This document shows, piece by piece, positions 1-12,293 of a stretch of DNA of 64,000 nucleotides. Source of the DNA: Myoxocephalus aenaeus (Eukaryota; Chordata; Actinopteri; Perciformes; Cottidae); assembly GCA_038501785.1 (NCBI GenBank), contig JBAMJR010000025.1:7024501-7088500 (forward strand), read 5' to 3'. Positions within the stretch are counted from its first letter, which is position 1. Each line of letters opens with the position of its first letter. The notes under the pieces are model-generated. The model worked only from the letters and a program-made list of their open reading frames with translations. It was not told the origin of the DNA and searched no databases. The translations under genes were made by a program, and so were the position numbers.

Positions 1-1112
1 TTTTACCTCAAAGTACAATTTTAATATGACAATTGCAACTAAACAATTTAAGACTCCTCTGTCTTGGGATAGATATATCTAAATATAATGTGTACCCCTT
101 ATATGTGTATTACTGTCAATGTGCTGGTACACTTTAAATTGAGAGTAGAAAAACAACCTTACATCAACAAGCATTGGTGAGTAGTGGAGATTCATAGTTC
201 TTGAACATGGTACATCATCAACTATTCTACTCATGTGCTTTATAAAGTGCCATATTCCATTAACTCTTTTCTATGAGGATACAAATACCCTGCAGCTCTA
301 CAGTGTGTATCAGCATATGACTGTATGTATCAATGTCATTTATCCATGTTCATAGTGGTGGGAAAGTAATAGCTCACAGAATCTGCGTTGTGAGCTTTGT
401 TGAGTGACACCGAAACAAAACGAAGGGGAACTTAACAACAAATGTGTAAGTACATAATTTATAAAAAAATAAAACATACAGATATTTATTGTTGTCATTC
501 AGTTTTTACTATGTTAAAACAACAACGGCGTCACTAATTCAAATCAATTTGGTTAGTATTCACAAATATACATCCAGCTTCCTTGGGGCTCAGCTGCTCC
601 TGAAATCAACTGCAATCCAACTGAATTGCCAGACGAGTGGCTTTAGAAACCGGGCCCACATATTTGCGCCATTGACGAATAGCAAAAAGCCCTGACAGTG
701 CATTTGAGGGAATGGAGAGCTGGACAAGCTAAAGTGGTGGAAGCCCTTGTAGCTTATTAACTATGTAGCACCAACCCTCCTCTGTTACAGTTTTACAAAC
801 AAAAGAAAACCCCAATTAGAAGGAAAAAAAGTCTATGATGAGTGATTTAAATTGTTGCCCTTGGATGCAGCAGACACATTTGGAGTACCGCAACAGCATA
901 GAAAAGTGTGACACCAGTGTGACACCAAAACAACATTGTTTTGGTGTGTATTCGCACACATCCAAATGTGTGTATGTATGTAAATGAATGCTATATTTCA
1001 CTGTCGGTTTGTGTTCGCCAGAATGTGAATGTCCCACTGGGCCTTCCAGACAAACAGGACTTTGACTGAGGAAGAAGGGAGCTTTGTCAGACACAAGCAT
1101 TCAACACAGCCC

Positions 1113-1257
<145 letters not shown>

Positions 1258-2970
1258 AGAAAAAGAGGTTATGTGTGTCTCTTTGAGAGACAGTGTGTAT
1301 GTCTGTCGGCAAGAGATTGTGTCTGTGTGTAAGGGATTGTTCCACACAGTGAGTGGCGTGCCTGTGTAAATGTATATGTGTGTGTTTGTGTGTGTAAGAG
1401 AGACATTGACTTAGAGAGGGAAAACAGGGCAAGTGTTTGGTATTTCTGTCTGCGCTTCAGTCTGATATCAACAGACAGGGAGTGCACGTGCACTCTGTAT
1501 GCGCACGTTTGTGTGCGCGAGCGTTTTGTGTTGTTTTCATGCTGTTGTCAAAATGGAAGCAGAGCAGCTCTTGCACACCGCAGCACTTCTCGCAGCTCCA
1601 TTTCACACGGTGAGTGGCGTTGGATTCCTTTTGTTCTTGCATTTTGTTTCTCACCTCTGAAATCAGAGGTGCTGTCTGATTCTACCTGGAATTTTTTTTG
1701 GAATCTCCCAAAATCAATAATCGACTAAATGGATGCAATCTGCACCCCTGCTCATTTGTAATGTGTCATTTAGATAGGGGTCACAAGGAAAAACATGCAA
1801 TATAGTATATGGAATGTTATAATATTTTTAGCCATGCTGACAGTGTGGCTCTTGGGATAGACATTCCAGAGGTTGGTCAACAACTGAAAAACCTGAACAA
1901 TATTGGATGGATTGCTACAAAATTTGGTCCAGATATTCATGGTCCCCAGAGGACGAATCCTAATTACGCTGGCAGTCTTGACAACTATGGGTTGCAGTGA
2001 TGTTTGGTTCACACTGGTTGCTTTGGCTTTTGGGTTATTGCCGAAAATAAGCTCTGTGGCAAAAACGCGTTTATGATACGTAAAGGTTTTGCTCAGCAAG
2101 ATAATCTTCTCCAATGAACAGAGTTTTTGTGATTTTCAAAGCGTGAATGCAATCGTAAGAAGTTAAAAGCTAACATTACGCTAAACCAACTACACCACAA
2201 TCACATGAGCAGGAGTATTCGGCATGATGACATTTTGTAGTTTCATTTAGCCACCACCTTTTTTAGGACACGTACAACCTTAGTCTTATTTACTTTTAAA
2301 ATATCTAAAGCTTGTGTTCACCACTGACCATATTTCAGGCATCCAAACAAAAACCCGTTAAAAAATCGCATTGAAGAGGGAAGCGGAAGTACAAAAATGC
2401 TGACTCATTTCCTGGTTTTTGGACTCACTCCTGGAGCACTTTTTTCCCCCTCAAATTATTGTTAGCTTTTACCCAGCGACCCTCTGTAGCCGGCAAGCTG
2501 GTGTTGATTCTGCATCACAACACCTGTTTAGTCCAACAACAAAACATATGTCGTGGAAGCTGTGTGAGAAACCAGCATGATGTGTTTTCCATTGACTTAA
2601 AGGGTATACTGAGCTTTGTCTTTGAAATGGTTCATTTCAAAGACAATGAATACACACAATGTTGTAATGACGTTGATTTGAATGGGAATCCCTGCTAATT
2701 GGGTTGACCTTTGCACCCAGGCTATATCCTCCTGCTTTACGGCCATGTTGCTTTATGGAATGTGATAATATGACCAGCCGCTCACATCACATGACTAGAC
2801 CGTGTGAGAAAATGAGGAAGCATTCAGATCCTTTACTTTAGTAAAAGTACCAATGTTACATTGTAAAATAGATGTTATGCCAAGTTAAAATCCTACTTTC
2901 AAAATCTTAGGAAAAGTACAAAAGTATCAGTAGCAAAATAACACTTGAAGTGCAGAAAAACTTGTTACTC

Positions 2971-2986
2971 TGTGTGTGTGCGTGTG

Positions 2987-3060
<74 letters not shown>

Positions 3061-3100
3061 CGTGTGCGTGTGCATGTGCGTGTGTGTGTGTGTGTGTGTG
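2971..3100. repeat. (TG)n microsatellite
   Basis: About 130 bp of TG dinucleotides with a few CG and CA interruptions at both ends. It is not coding. Confidence 0.95.
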
Positions 3101-3549
3101 GCAACCATCACATTGTGGAGTGGGTTGTGATGGTTGTCTGATGGGGCAGGAAAGTTCTGTAACACATTTGTATTAGAAATGTTTTTGTTGTTTAGTCTTT
3201 GTTTTTGTTTTTGTTTGGTGGAACTGCTCAGAACTCATATAATCATCTGAAATGTGACATGGGGCTCCAACAAGACGCGGCTTCTTCTTTTTTTTCTTTT
3301 TTAAATAAGAGAGTAATAATTAAGGTGGAAAACTACCGGTTTAATCAATGTATTCGTTTATCTACTATGTGTTTAAAAAGCGCATGTTTTTTTATGGAAA
3401 ATCTTTATCTGAAAAGCAACTGCAGCTGTTATAATTATTATAATAAAAATCATACATCATTTTTGTTGTTGCATTTATGCATCCTAGTACATTGGCCCTC
3501 ATTTCGATAGGAATTATGAAACTTATTCTAATAACAACTCTTTTACGAC

Positions 3550-3734
3550 GCTTCTCCCTTTAAGGCCACACTCCGCTGCTGAAGGAGAAGGAAGCATCGT
3601 TGCTATTGTTGCATCTCTCGTCTCCTCCTTCCTTCCTCCCCCTTTCCCCTCCCTTCACTCATCCATCCATCCGTCCACCCCCTCCCTGCTCTCCGCACAC
3701 GCACACCGATTTTCGCATCGCCTCCTCCGGCACG
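3550..3734 (+). promoter_or_regulatory. rab33a: Candidate rab33a promoter/5'UTR, pyrimidine-rich
   Basis: The region just upstream of the rab33a start codon changes abruptly from AT-rich to GC- and pyrimidine-rich. CT-rich stretches with CCTT and ATCC short repeats lie at about 3618-3700, and CpGs become frequent from about 3690 into exon 1. No TATA box is evident. The composition fits a CpG-type promoter, but no transcription start can be placed from sequence. Confidence 0.5.
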
Positions 3735-4124
3735 ATGACCAACGATTCCCCGGAGGAGACCCGAGCTCCGGGCGGCGGCGGCGGCGGAGGAGGTGGAGGA
3801 AGAGGCGCAGGAGTAGGGAAAGGAAACACACGGAGGAACCGAGCGGACGACAATGTCACCATGCTGACATCCTCCATGGATCTCCAGAGAGCCAGCCGCA
3901 GCCGAGCCAGCAGCAGCAACGATGCCGCCCCGAGCATCACCTCCTCCCTGGAGCTGAGCATCCAGACGCGCATCTTTAAGATCATCGTCATCGGGGACTC
4001 GAACGTGGGGAAGACCTGCCTCACCTTCCGCTTCACCGGGGGGAGCTTCCCCGACAAGACCGAGGCCACCATCGGCGTGGATTTCCGGGAGAAGGCGGTG
4101 GAGATCGAAGGGGAGACTATCAAG
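3735..4124 (+). CDS. rab33a: rab33a coding exon 1
   Basis: Residues 1-130: the Gly-rich and Ser-rich N-terminal extension, the P-loop, the switch I effector region and the segment to GETIK. The donor is GTAAAA at 4125, in phase 0. The Gly run (residues 13-22) is encoded mainly by GGC and GGA triplets. Confidence 0.95.
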
Positions 4125-5175
4125 GTAAAAAAAAAGCAACAGAGGGGCTGGATGTAGATCAGTGGTGTTTCCTCCTCCTCCTCCTCCTCCTCCTCCTCCT
4201 CCTCCTTTCTTTTTGTCGATCAGCTGCCAGTGGATCCTCACGGGGGCCATTCTTTCATTTTATCCAAACACAACAACACACTGCATCTCACAGCACTTCT
4301 CTTCATGGGAGATTTGTCCATTCAAATTGTTAAAAATAATAATAATACACGCTGGAGAACAACATGTGTTGACAACATGTGTCTTTGTGGCCTAAAGGGA
4401 GACAGAAACAATGAATGTCATCCGATTAGTCCAAGGGGAAGCTTTGTGAGGGTTATATTATGTTATGGACAGGGATCCCTGTCAACCTGTGTTTAGTCAT
4501 TTGTTGCCAGGAAATTAAAGAAAGGAATTAAAAAACCTCTGATTGGCTGCTTTCCTTTGTGTTTGTATTACCCAAACTGAGTAGCTCTAGGTTATAGACT
4601 GTCGGCTGGACAACAAAAGCAATGTATAGATTTCCACTTGGACTCAGGGAGACTGAGATGTGAAATGTTCACTATTATCAGACATTTTTCAGTCAAGTAG
4701 TCGGGAAGATTGGCCAGCTGAAACAAGAAAGAATATATTGGATAGTGGCAGCAGTAATTCCAGGTATATCTTTCAGGGCACACGTCCAAATATTATATTA
4801 AAAAAGTGCAACTATAAGATATAATACAAGCTATAATAACTATATTATATTACCTTAAATCTGCTAGCAATTTCCTCTTGTATACCTCTAAATAAAGTGC
4901 AAGCAGTAGAAGTATCAGGCCACGAGGCTGTAATGGTATCCTGGTAATTGCTGAATTAAAATGTAATGATTTCTAACAGCCTTAGCGATGCTAAATCAAT
5001 TCAAGTGCAACAGTATGGTGACAGGCCTGTTGGAGTATGAGGACAATTAAGATTTTAGTTTTCATATGTTTGGTGGCGTCGTTCATACAGATGACCCGCA
5101 ACAACTTATTAGGCTCTTTATTGAGATCTCTGGCTTGTTGTGTAACCCACACACCTTCCCCCTCCTCACTTGGCT

Positions 5176-5262
<87 letters not shown>

Positions 5263-8200
5263 GTGTTCTCCCTTCCCCCCCTTCAATCTCAGTAGAACAG
5301 CCTGCCTGCAACCTCCAGATGACCCCTGAATGCTGACTCACAAACTCTGTGTACACTACACCTATTAGGTCATCGTGTCCGAATCAGAAGTCCTCTTCAA
5401 AATGAAGAAAAAAATATTTTTGGGATGTAAACGCAACTACACTTTTAAAGCTGCACTTTGTTACGTTATACCAGTGGTTCACAAACTTATTCTGTCACGC
5501 CCCACTTTGGAGGAAGAAAAATGTTCGAGGCCCCACCACCCCAACAAAATTGTAACAAAATGGTCCAACTTTTTGTGACTCCTCCATCCGTGCTTTTTCA
5601 AATAATAGAATAAAGCAAATTGAAATCCAAAGCAAAGTAAACCACATTGCTCCATCAGACAAAAACTAATAACATGTGCAATCACTTTGTTAGAACATTG
5701 CAAATAAAGTTCTCTCTGTGCAAAAAATAACTAATATTTGTTTTGAGAGACGCAACAGCAGAAAAGCTCTCACGGAGATCTCACGGAGGCTTTTAGCAAA
5801 ACGCCAAGAATCGTCGAGTCGTGCATGAGCAGCGTAACCTGTTAACGGCGTAGCGTAAACATTTCCATGAAAGTACAGGTATTTCTCCATGTATTTATTA
5901 ATGACGTTTTATGTCCGTGTACTTTGTACTTTTATACTAAAGTTATCATGTTCATGGAGAGAGTGTTTGTCCTGAAACCACAAGGTAGCGGTTCATCCCT
6001 GTTCTCTCCATAGTTGCATGTTGAAGTGTCCTTGATAAGACACTGAAGCCCCAGTGCTTCACAGCAGCACACTGCTCCTTAATTACTAAGGATGGTAAAA
6101 TGCAGAGAATAATTTCCCCACTGTGGGATTAATAAAGGATTATATATTTTTTAAAGTATACAAATAAAAAAATTATATATATTTTTTTTTTATATATTTA
6201 AAAAAAACAGCATATGAGATGTCCTTGAGCGTACATGCCAGGAGCCATTTGGGCACCCAAAATATAATGTAGTTTGCTGCAACAGAAAAGCAGCGGACAG
6301 ACACAGAGTTGCTCACTCACTCACACAGACGCCACAGATCCCATGATCTTCCAGGCAGAGATGATAAAAATTCATCTGTATTTTTCCCTCTCCAGTTTCT
6401 GGCAGGTGAATAAAAGTAGCACACAGATTGGCAACGACAAATGTTTCAAGCTGCGGATGACTGAAAATAGAAGAGCAGAGCGCTAAGTTTAGAATGCAGG
6501 GTAGGTAAGGTGTCCAAATAATGGTAATGATTTGCAGCTATTGACAAGCAGAAGTTTTTAGTGTTTCTTAAAAAGACATTCACACTGGCGAATCTACAGA
6601 TCTACTCTGTGCGTCGTGCTGTTCAACAAAGCCCAAGCTCTGATGTTATCAGCAGCGGCCAACATCTGATGCTAAGTAGCCAGGCTTGTCCTTTCAAATG
6701 GTGAGAACAGGAAACGGTCCTTTGGAAGATGTCCGTGGCGATAGACAAAGTGCTGCTGATTGCAGTCATTCAGCGAGCTGACGACCCGAGCGCATTACAC
6801 AGCGGGGCACATGTGAGCTAGCTCAAGCCAGAGATCCTTTTCACTGTGTCTGCGCTCTGGCATGGCTGAATTTAAATTTTTTAGGTGAAATCAATATCAG
6901 TCCTCACTTCCTCTTCGTCCCTCTGGTTAAATCTGAACCATCAAATACTGCAATTAGGAAATTACATGGCAGTAACGTAGCCCCACATGAGGCACAAGTG
7001 TACAATAAAGCAACTGGAGGCAAACCGCAATATATTTAGCCAATGAAATGGCTCACCAGTCATTGTAGGGTGTCACAACTATGAAGGGATCACTGAAGGG
7101 CAGTGAAAATAATGCACTTGGGTATTTGACATTGTTGATAGTTTTGATAATGTTTGATAAACCCGGCCAGCCAGCCTTTACACATTGTGTCAATGGTTCC
7201 AAAAGGGATGTTTAATCTTGGTTTTAAACCAAATTGGACGTGTGTCTCCACATTTAATTTTGGCATACACCAAAGGCTCTATACAGCACAGAGAAGACCT
7301 GCATTGAGGCCTTTCCAAATGTCTGTCATGCTATAAGCTTATAAGCTTAGACAACTCATTGTATCCAGATCCATATTTGTAGTTGTAAAGATTTTTACAA
7401 TGAGGTTGTGTGTCTGGATTCTGTCACTCTGGGTGCTTTCATATGACATGTTTATTCTGAATACATTTCACATTAACAGCACAGTCTCGTCTCGTCTATC
7501 TCCACAGGTGCAGGTATGGGACACAGCGGGCCAGGAGCGTTTTCGCAAATCCATGGTGGAACACTACTACCGCAATGTCCACGCAGTGGTCTTTGTCTAC
7601 GACGTCACTAAGATGCCTTCCTTCCGCAACCTACAGACGTGGATAGAGGTTGGTGACTGGCTCGATGCGCTGCACAACGACCAAATACGTAGTCAGGGTC
7701 CAAAAGGTCAAAGGAGCGCTACCTAATGTTCTCTTGAACATCATCATCAGCTTCCAGTGGTCCAACTGGGCCCCCAAGACTATGTATCAGCTCTGGGCTG
7801 AAACTGGGATGTCTCCATCGCAAAGCCTGGTTTGCATCTCTGTGCAGGCCAAGCAAGAAGTGCACAGTGGCTTCCCTCAGAAAATGAATTATTCAAAGGG
7901 ATTTGCGTAGTCGACTTTCCAATGTGTGCCAAAGTGCTTACGATATTATAGATCCAAGACGAGGAGGGCGGGACCCGGTGAAAGAGTCGGAATTACCAAT
8001 CCGTCGGCTACTCCAGCACCACGGACAGTGCTGTGGATTTATCAATACACATGCACAGTTAAGCTACTGATAGCTCAGAGCCACGCTTTCTAACTTGCAC
8101 AAACCCCAGTCCGATAAAAGATCAATGAGTCAGGCAGACTAGACTCCAGTAGTCTGACCCTGCACTCTCTCTGCACTCTGGGGAGGGGGGGCCGGTTCAC

Positions 8201-10014
8201 AAATGGATGGCACTTGGTAATTTTGCTTAAAAAGGATGATGACATTCATTACGGCTCCATTGCATGACGTTTGGTCACTTTCTATATCCTGGTGCTGAGC
8301 ATGAGGCTTACTATGGCTTACTGGGACACTCTAATAGAAGTAAGTCATCGTTAATGTTACTCCTCAAATCTGTGATTTTCCTGCTATGACAAATACAAAA
8401 TGTCTGCTAGTCAATAGTCAAGAAAATAGTCAATAGTAGTGATGGTAGGACTACTTGTAGAATAAGTGTTTGCGGTAACATTAGCCGTGTTAGAGCTAGA
8501 GCTAGCATTAGTGACAGTGTAATAGTAGAATACTAGTTGTACATATGAGCCCTTTAACTAAATTTGAACAATTGAGAGTAAACACATAATTAGTTTGAAA
8601 TCATTGGAACGTTACCAAAAAAAGAAACTTAAAACTTTGGTTAGGTTTAGGAAAAGAAAGATCATAGTTCGGGTTAAAATAAGCTGTGTAAATTAAGTTA
8701 CGTACGTACGCACGCTAAGTATGTTACGTACGTGTACGCAACGTAGTTTGAATTTCCAAAGAAAAAGTGACCCATGGGAGTTCTATAGTAGCAGAGGAAG
8801 TGGTCCTTAGTCTGCCCATACCCAGCCAGCATGTCCATGTGGGGCCCATAAGGTTTCAATTTGGGCTGCAGATAAGGGTCCCAAGTGGGTTTGTCCGCAG
8901 TTTCCACGGTGGCCTCACCTGTGTTTGCCCATACTGGGTTTATTCACCGAAACCCATAATGTAGCCAATTTGGGTCCCACTTAAAGCCCAGTCAGATCCC
9001 TCTTAAAGTCGGTGAATAAACCGGTGAATAAACCCAGTATGGGCAAACACAGGTGAGGCCACCGTGGAAACTGCGGACAAACCCACTTGGGACCCTTATC
9101 TGCAGCCCAAATTTAAACCTTATGGGCCCCACATGGACATGCTGGCTGGGTAGTTTAATGTCGACATGTCCTTGAGCAAGACACTGAACCAGTTGCTCCC
9201 CGGGCGCTTCACAGCAGCACACTGCTCCTTAGAATGGGTTAAATCCAAATTCCATGTATGTATGTAAATATGTAATATGACGAACGGATACGAAAAATAA
9301 AAGAAAGAAGTAACTTGGAGATCTTCATCCTTTATTCAGGCACTAAACCTGCAGCAAATATAAACACACTGTGCAGGCTTTACAGCTCCTTTTCAACTGG
9401 CGGAATTGATTCTATCGTGTTAGTGCACCTACTGGATTTTATTTATATTGAGCTGGTGGGAATGGCGGCTAAGCAGCCGCCAAGTGGGACACGTTGTGCT
9501 CATAAATTCCTTGTAATTACAGCAAGAGGCTGACGGTAACGCCCCCCCTCTCCACTTAGCTGCTTCTATTTACGCTCACATATCACATGAACCTGAATAA
9601 AGCCATATTCTGCTGTGTTGCAGGAGTGTAATGGCCATCGGGTCTCAGCATCAGTGCCTCGAGTCCTGGTGGGGAACAAGTGTGACCTCGTGGACCAAAT
9701 ACAGGTGAGCGCGTGCTCGGCACCACACGTCATCTACTGTCCAAGATGGAAATTAGGGTTTTTACGACCGATCGTCTGTGCTCTCCCAGGTGCCCTCCAA
9801 CGTGGCGCTGAAGTTCGCCGACTCCCACAACATGCTGCTGTTCGAGACGTCGGCCAAGGACCCGAGGGAGAGTCAGAACGTGGACTCCATCTTCATGTCG
9901 CTGGCGTGCCGCCTCAAGGCCCAGAAATCCCTGCTCTACAGAGACGTGGAGAGGGAGGACGGGAGGGTGCGGCTCACACAAGAGACTGAAACAAAGAGCA
10001 GTTGTCCTTGTTGA
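3735..10014 (+). CDS. rab33a: rab33a: Ras-related protein Rab-33A, four coding exons (whole locus)
   Basis: Small Rab-family GTPase; family knowledge places Rab33 proteins at the Golgi, in secretory vesicle traffic and in Atg16L binding. Exons 3735-4124, 7508-7648, 9624-9704 and 9790-10014 (390+141+81+225 nt) encode 278 aa. Visible motifs are the P-loop GDSNVGKT (87-94), the switch I segment DKTEATIGVDF, WDTAGQE (134-140), NKCD (195-198), SAK (225-227) and a C-terminal Cys-Pro-Cys prenylation motif. The core matches human RAB33A better than RAB33B (VQVWDTAG, MLLFETSAKDP, ESQNV, CPC end). The N-terminus is about 40 aa longer than in human, with a ten-Gly run. The first ATG has A at -3. A downstream ATG at residue 43 (CACC context) could give a protein nearer the usual length of about 237 aa. 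Two introns interrupt the region after switch II. Confidence 0.95.
4171..4206 (+). repeat. (CCT)n microsatellite in rab33a intron 1
   Basis: A perfect run of about twelve CCT triplets, 46 bp downstream of the exon 1 donor. It reads AGG on the opposite strand. Confidence 0.9.
5177..5266. repeat. (GT)n microsatellite in rab33a intron 1
   Basis: Ninety bases of GT dinucleotides with one CG interruption. Confidence 0.95.
5472..5705 (+). mobile_element. hAT-type MITE fragment
   Basis: The sequence starts with CAGTGGTTCACAAACTT followed by a CACGCCCCACTTTGG segment, the characteristic 5' end of vertebrate hAT non-autonomous elements. No matching 3' inverted repeat or 8-bp target duplication was found, so the right boundary is a guess and the copy may be truncated. 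Confidence 0.5.
5975..6143 (+). mobile_element. tRNA-type SINE-like interspersed repeat, copy 1
   Basis: The head reads ACCACAAGGTAGCGGTTCAT, resembling a tRNA B-box region. It is followed by a body containing TTGATAAGACACTGAA and CACAGCAGCACACTGCTCC, and ends in TGGGATTAATAAAGGA. The 48935-49125 copy is the same family in reverse orientation, and 9161-9245 is a partial copy. Confidence 0.65.
7508..7648 (+). CDS. rab33a: rab33a coding exon 2
   Basis: Residues 131-177, VQVWDTAGQERFRKS to TWIE, covering switch II and the FVYDVTK strand. The acceptor is CACAG at 7507 and the donor GTTGGT at 7649; both junctions are phase 0. The translation matches human RAB33A almost residue for residue. Confidence 0.95.
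8821..9150. repeat. Long near-perfect inverted repeat (128-bp arms, 74-bp spacer)
   Basis: Left arm 8821-8948 starts CCCAGCCAGCATGTCC and ends GGGTTTATTCACC. Right arm 9023-9150 is its reverse complement, and I find a single mismatch over 128 positions, within AAGGTTT[C/A]AATTT. The 8949-9022 spacer carries an extra GGTGAATAAAC segment. It lies wholly in rab33a intron 2. It could be a fold-back element, a recent inverted duplication or two opposed copies of an interspersed repeat. Confidence 0.9.
9161..9245 (+). mobile_element. SINE-like repeat, copy 2 (partial)
   Basis: It contains CCTTGAGCAAGACACTGAACC and CACAGCAGCACACTGCTCC, the body of the family at 5975-6143, but lacks the tRNA-like head. 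It starts about 10 bp after the right arm of the inverted repeat. Confidence 0.55.
9624..9704 (+). CDS. rab33a: rab33a coding exon 3
   Basis: Residues 178-204 (ECNGH to VDQIQ) carry the guanine-specificity motif NKCD. The exon is 81 nt, phase 0 on both sides, with acceptor TTGCAG at 9623 and donor GTGAGC at 9705. Confidence 0.93.
9790..10014 (+). CDS. rab33a: rab33a coding exon 4, with stop codon
   Basis: Residues 205-278, from VPSNVALKFADSHN to SSCPC, with the SAK motif and the di-cysteine CXC geranylgeranylation end. TGA is at 10012-10014. The intron before it is only 85 bp (9705-9789). Confidence 0.95.
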   Translation: MPSNVALKFADSHNMLLFETSAKDPRESQNVDSIFMSLACRLKAQKSLLYRDVEREDGRVRLTQETETKSSCPC

Positions 10015-10053
10015 GGGGAGAGAGAAAAGGAGGAGTGGGAGGCATAATGGAAG

Positions 10054-10055
<2 letters not shown>

Positions 10056-10101
<46 letters not shown>
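10056..10101. repeat. (GA)n microsatellite
   Basis: Forty-six bases of uninterrupted GA, 42 bp past the rab33a stop codon and so probably inside the 3'UTR. Confidence 0.95.
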
Positions 10102-10104
<3 letters not shown>

Positions 10105-12267
10105 TAACTGTACATGTCAAGGAGGAGGAGTAGGAGGAGAGGGATGATGGTAGAGTGAGGCTGAAACGAGAGTCTTTTAAATTCAACTTTATTTCCGGTT
10201 GAGGGCGGGTTGAGGCTGACACCAACAGCAACGTGTTGTGAGGAAGAGGAGGATGGGGTGGAACGGGTGAGGAGAGGGGCGATGACAGAGAGGAAAAGGG
10301 ATTCATGAACAACGTTGCCTTTTAGACTACAGCGTGTCGTGTAGGAATTCTTCCTTTTATTCAAACACGGACAGGAAGTGAGTAAAACGTACTTCCAAGA
10401 GCGCACAGGCAAACACCGCGCATGTCATGCGGGGCCCTAGAACAAACAAACCGGCCCTAGTTTGGTGTTCTCCATTACTAACAGCAGCATTCTGAGGCGA
10501 CACATCACAACACAGTCTGTTTTTTTTTTTACCGCCTTATCCTTATTGAATTTCACCCAGCTGTTTTTCTACTGCCTTAAAAAGCCGCCTCGGTCCGGCA
10601 AAAGTAGCATAGATGTCTCAAGCATTTTAACCGACCAAACACTCTCACGGCGAAATGTCAACTATTTCAGAGGATGAATGACTCTTCCTTTTTTTTAATT
10701 TTGTCTCAGAATTTTACTCGATATCTTTCTGTTTGATCCTCCACGATCAGGACAGTCGACTTAAAAATCACTGTGAGATCATGAATACGGGGGCGGGGGC
10801 AAACTATGCAGGAAGACCGTGGCAGAGAGGTTATTTTTTTCTGACAACGGAGCGTCTAGAGGTTGTCGGGCAGCATGTCACTTATATATATTTAGAGGCT
10901 CTAGGATCCTCTTACCCTCGCGCAGGAGAAATGCACTCTCCTACAAAGACGCAAGGCTCTTTTTTTTTTTTTATCACATCAATCCTGATGTAGACATATG
11001 CTGATCCACCTTTCCCTTTCGTGTGCAAATTCAGAAACACGCGGTCCTATGTGGCCGTATGTGACTTCAAACTAGCCTCAAGAATATTCCGTACTCCGTA
11101 ATGAACACGTTTCAAGGTAAAGGCCCCTCTGTCTGCCTTCAACATCAGTATCACTGCCTCCAGTCTCAGAGGGGACGGGGAGCACAATAGAGAACGCCGT
11201 AGAAAGCCATACTCGTTATTTACTGCCCACATAAGATGCTTCACATTGAGATGGCACCCAGCTGGGTCGCGAATGGAAGGAAGCACTGTGCGTAATGGAG
11301 CTACGAGGCCTTTGTAATAAAGCATCAATCCGCACGCCCAACTGTAGCGGCACAGTCACTATACCCGACCCTATTTTAACACTGTAGCCTACTTTTGAGC
11401 TGCGCTATAAATACATCTGGTATGTAAGACATTCAGATGAGTGAGCATTTCAGACCTAATTCATTCGCCCAAAGTGAAATCCACACAGATATCGTCTGAG
11501 CTGCGCCGGGTCTGTGTTCAGGAATTCTTCAAGTTTGCATCCGCCGGATCAAGTGGGCGTTACGGGGGATAGCATGGCATCACTGTCAAAACAGCAGGAA
11601 AAGCCAGTCTGTGACGTGCGACCCCGGAGCCGTAGGTCCAACAAAAGCTGGGCGAAAAGAGAGCACACGAACACTGGGATGACATCCGTTACCTAAGCTG
11701 TTTATTCTGTTGAGGGGTGTGCCGTGTGGGGGCTGGATCACATCCCAGCGCGTAGTTGTATATCTGTGGCTCTGTTTCTCATTAGGGTAGCGTCATTTAG
11801 TCGCTGTAATACATGTGAGACGGCTGTACTGGCCTGAAGAAAAGACATGTGCCTGTATTTCCTTCATGAACTTAAAATAAACGTTTGACTTGGTTTGGAA
11901 TGATTGAAAAAAGAAGGTATGATAAAGTTATCCCCGTAATAGCATATCTCATTACAGTTATGTATTTCACATGTTGCATTAGGCGCTCTCTGTTTTCTTT
12001 CTCACACATTTGAAATCATTTGTGTTTTATCCAGGTCTAACAGTTGAGAACACACATGTCCAGTATGTTTGCTTGCCTTCCTTTTCTCGTGTACATATTA
12101 TGTTTGTTTGTTTATATATATATATATTTTTTTTTTGCTGCTTTTTGCAGTTGGTTTGCGTCTTTCATGTTGTAACCCATATTTGTTCTTGAAGGGATAC
12201 CTTGACATTTTGAAATCGACTCTGGTATCTTTCTTTATCTGCAAAAAGTCACAATGTAAAAAAATTA

Positions 12268-12273
12268 AATAAA
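12268..12273 (+). promoter_or_regulatory. rab33a: Candidate poly(A) signal of rab33a
   Basis: AATAAA followed within 20 bp by a T/G-rich stretch. An alternative lies at 11876-11881. Assigned by motif only. Confidence 0.4.
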
Positions 12274-12293
12274 AAGGATTTCTGTATGTGGCA

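Larger units (their letters stand above)
4125..7507 (+). other. rab33a: rab33a intron 1
   Basis: A 3.4-kb intron with GT donor and CAG acceptor (7505-7507). It contains the CCT and GT microsatellites, a hAT-type MITE fragment near 5472 and a SINE-like repeat at 5975-6143. Otherwise it is AT-rich with no recognised exon. Confidence 0.85.
7649..9623 (+). other. rab33a: rab33a intron 2
   Basis: A 2.0-kb intron holding a 128-bp inverted repeat (8821-9150), an ACGTA-rich patch at about 8698-8747 and a partial SINE-like repeat. No exon is seen in it. Confidence 0.85.
10015..12273 (+). other. rab33a: Candidate rab33a 3'UTR
   Basis: No further coding sequence is seen after the stop. Possible poly(A) signals are AATAAA at 11876 followed by TG-rich sequence, and AATAAA at 12268 followed by TTCTGTATGTGG, which is the last before repeats begin. 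A GA microsatellite lies at 10056-10101. The true end needs transcript data. Confidence 0.45.

Noticed and set aside
8698..9222. Open frames within the inverted repeat as a gene
   Set aside because: The same peptide appears on both strands only because the arms mirror each other; there is no domain and no splice support.
11047..11328. 93-aa minus-strand open frame downstream of rab33a
   Set aside because: Not low complexity, but no family is recognisable and it lies antisense in a likely 3'UTR. Probably chance; a protein search would settle it.
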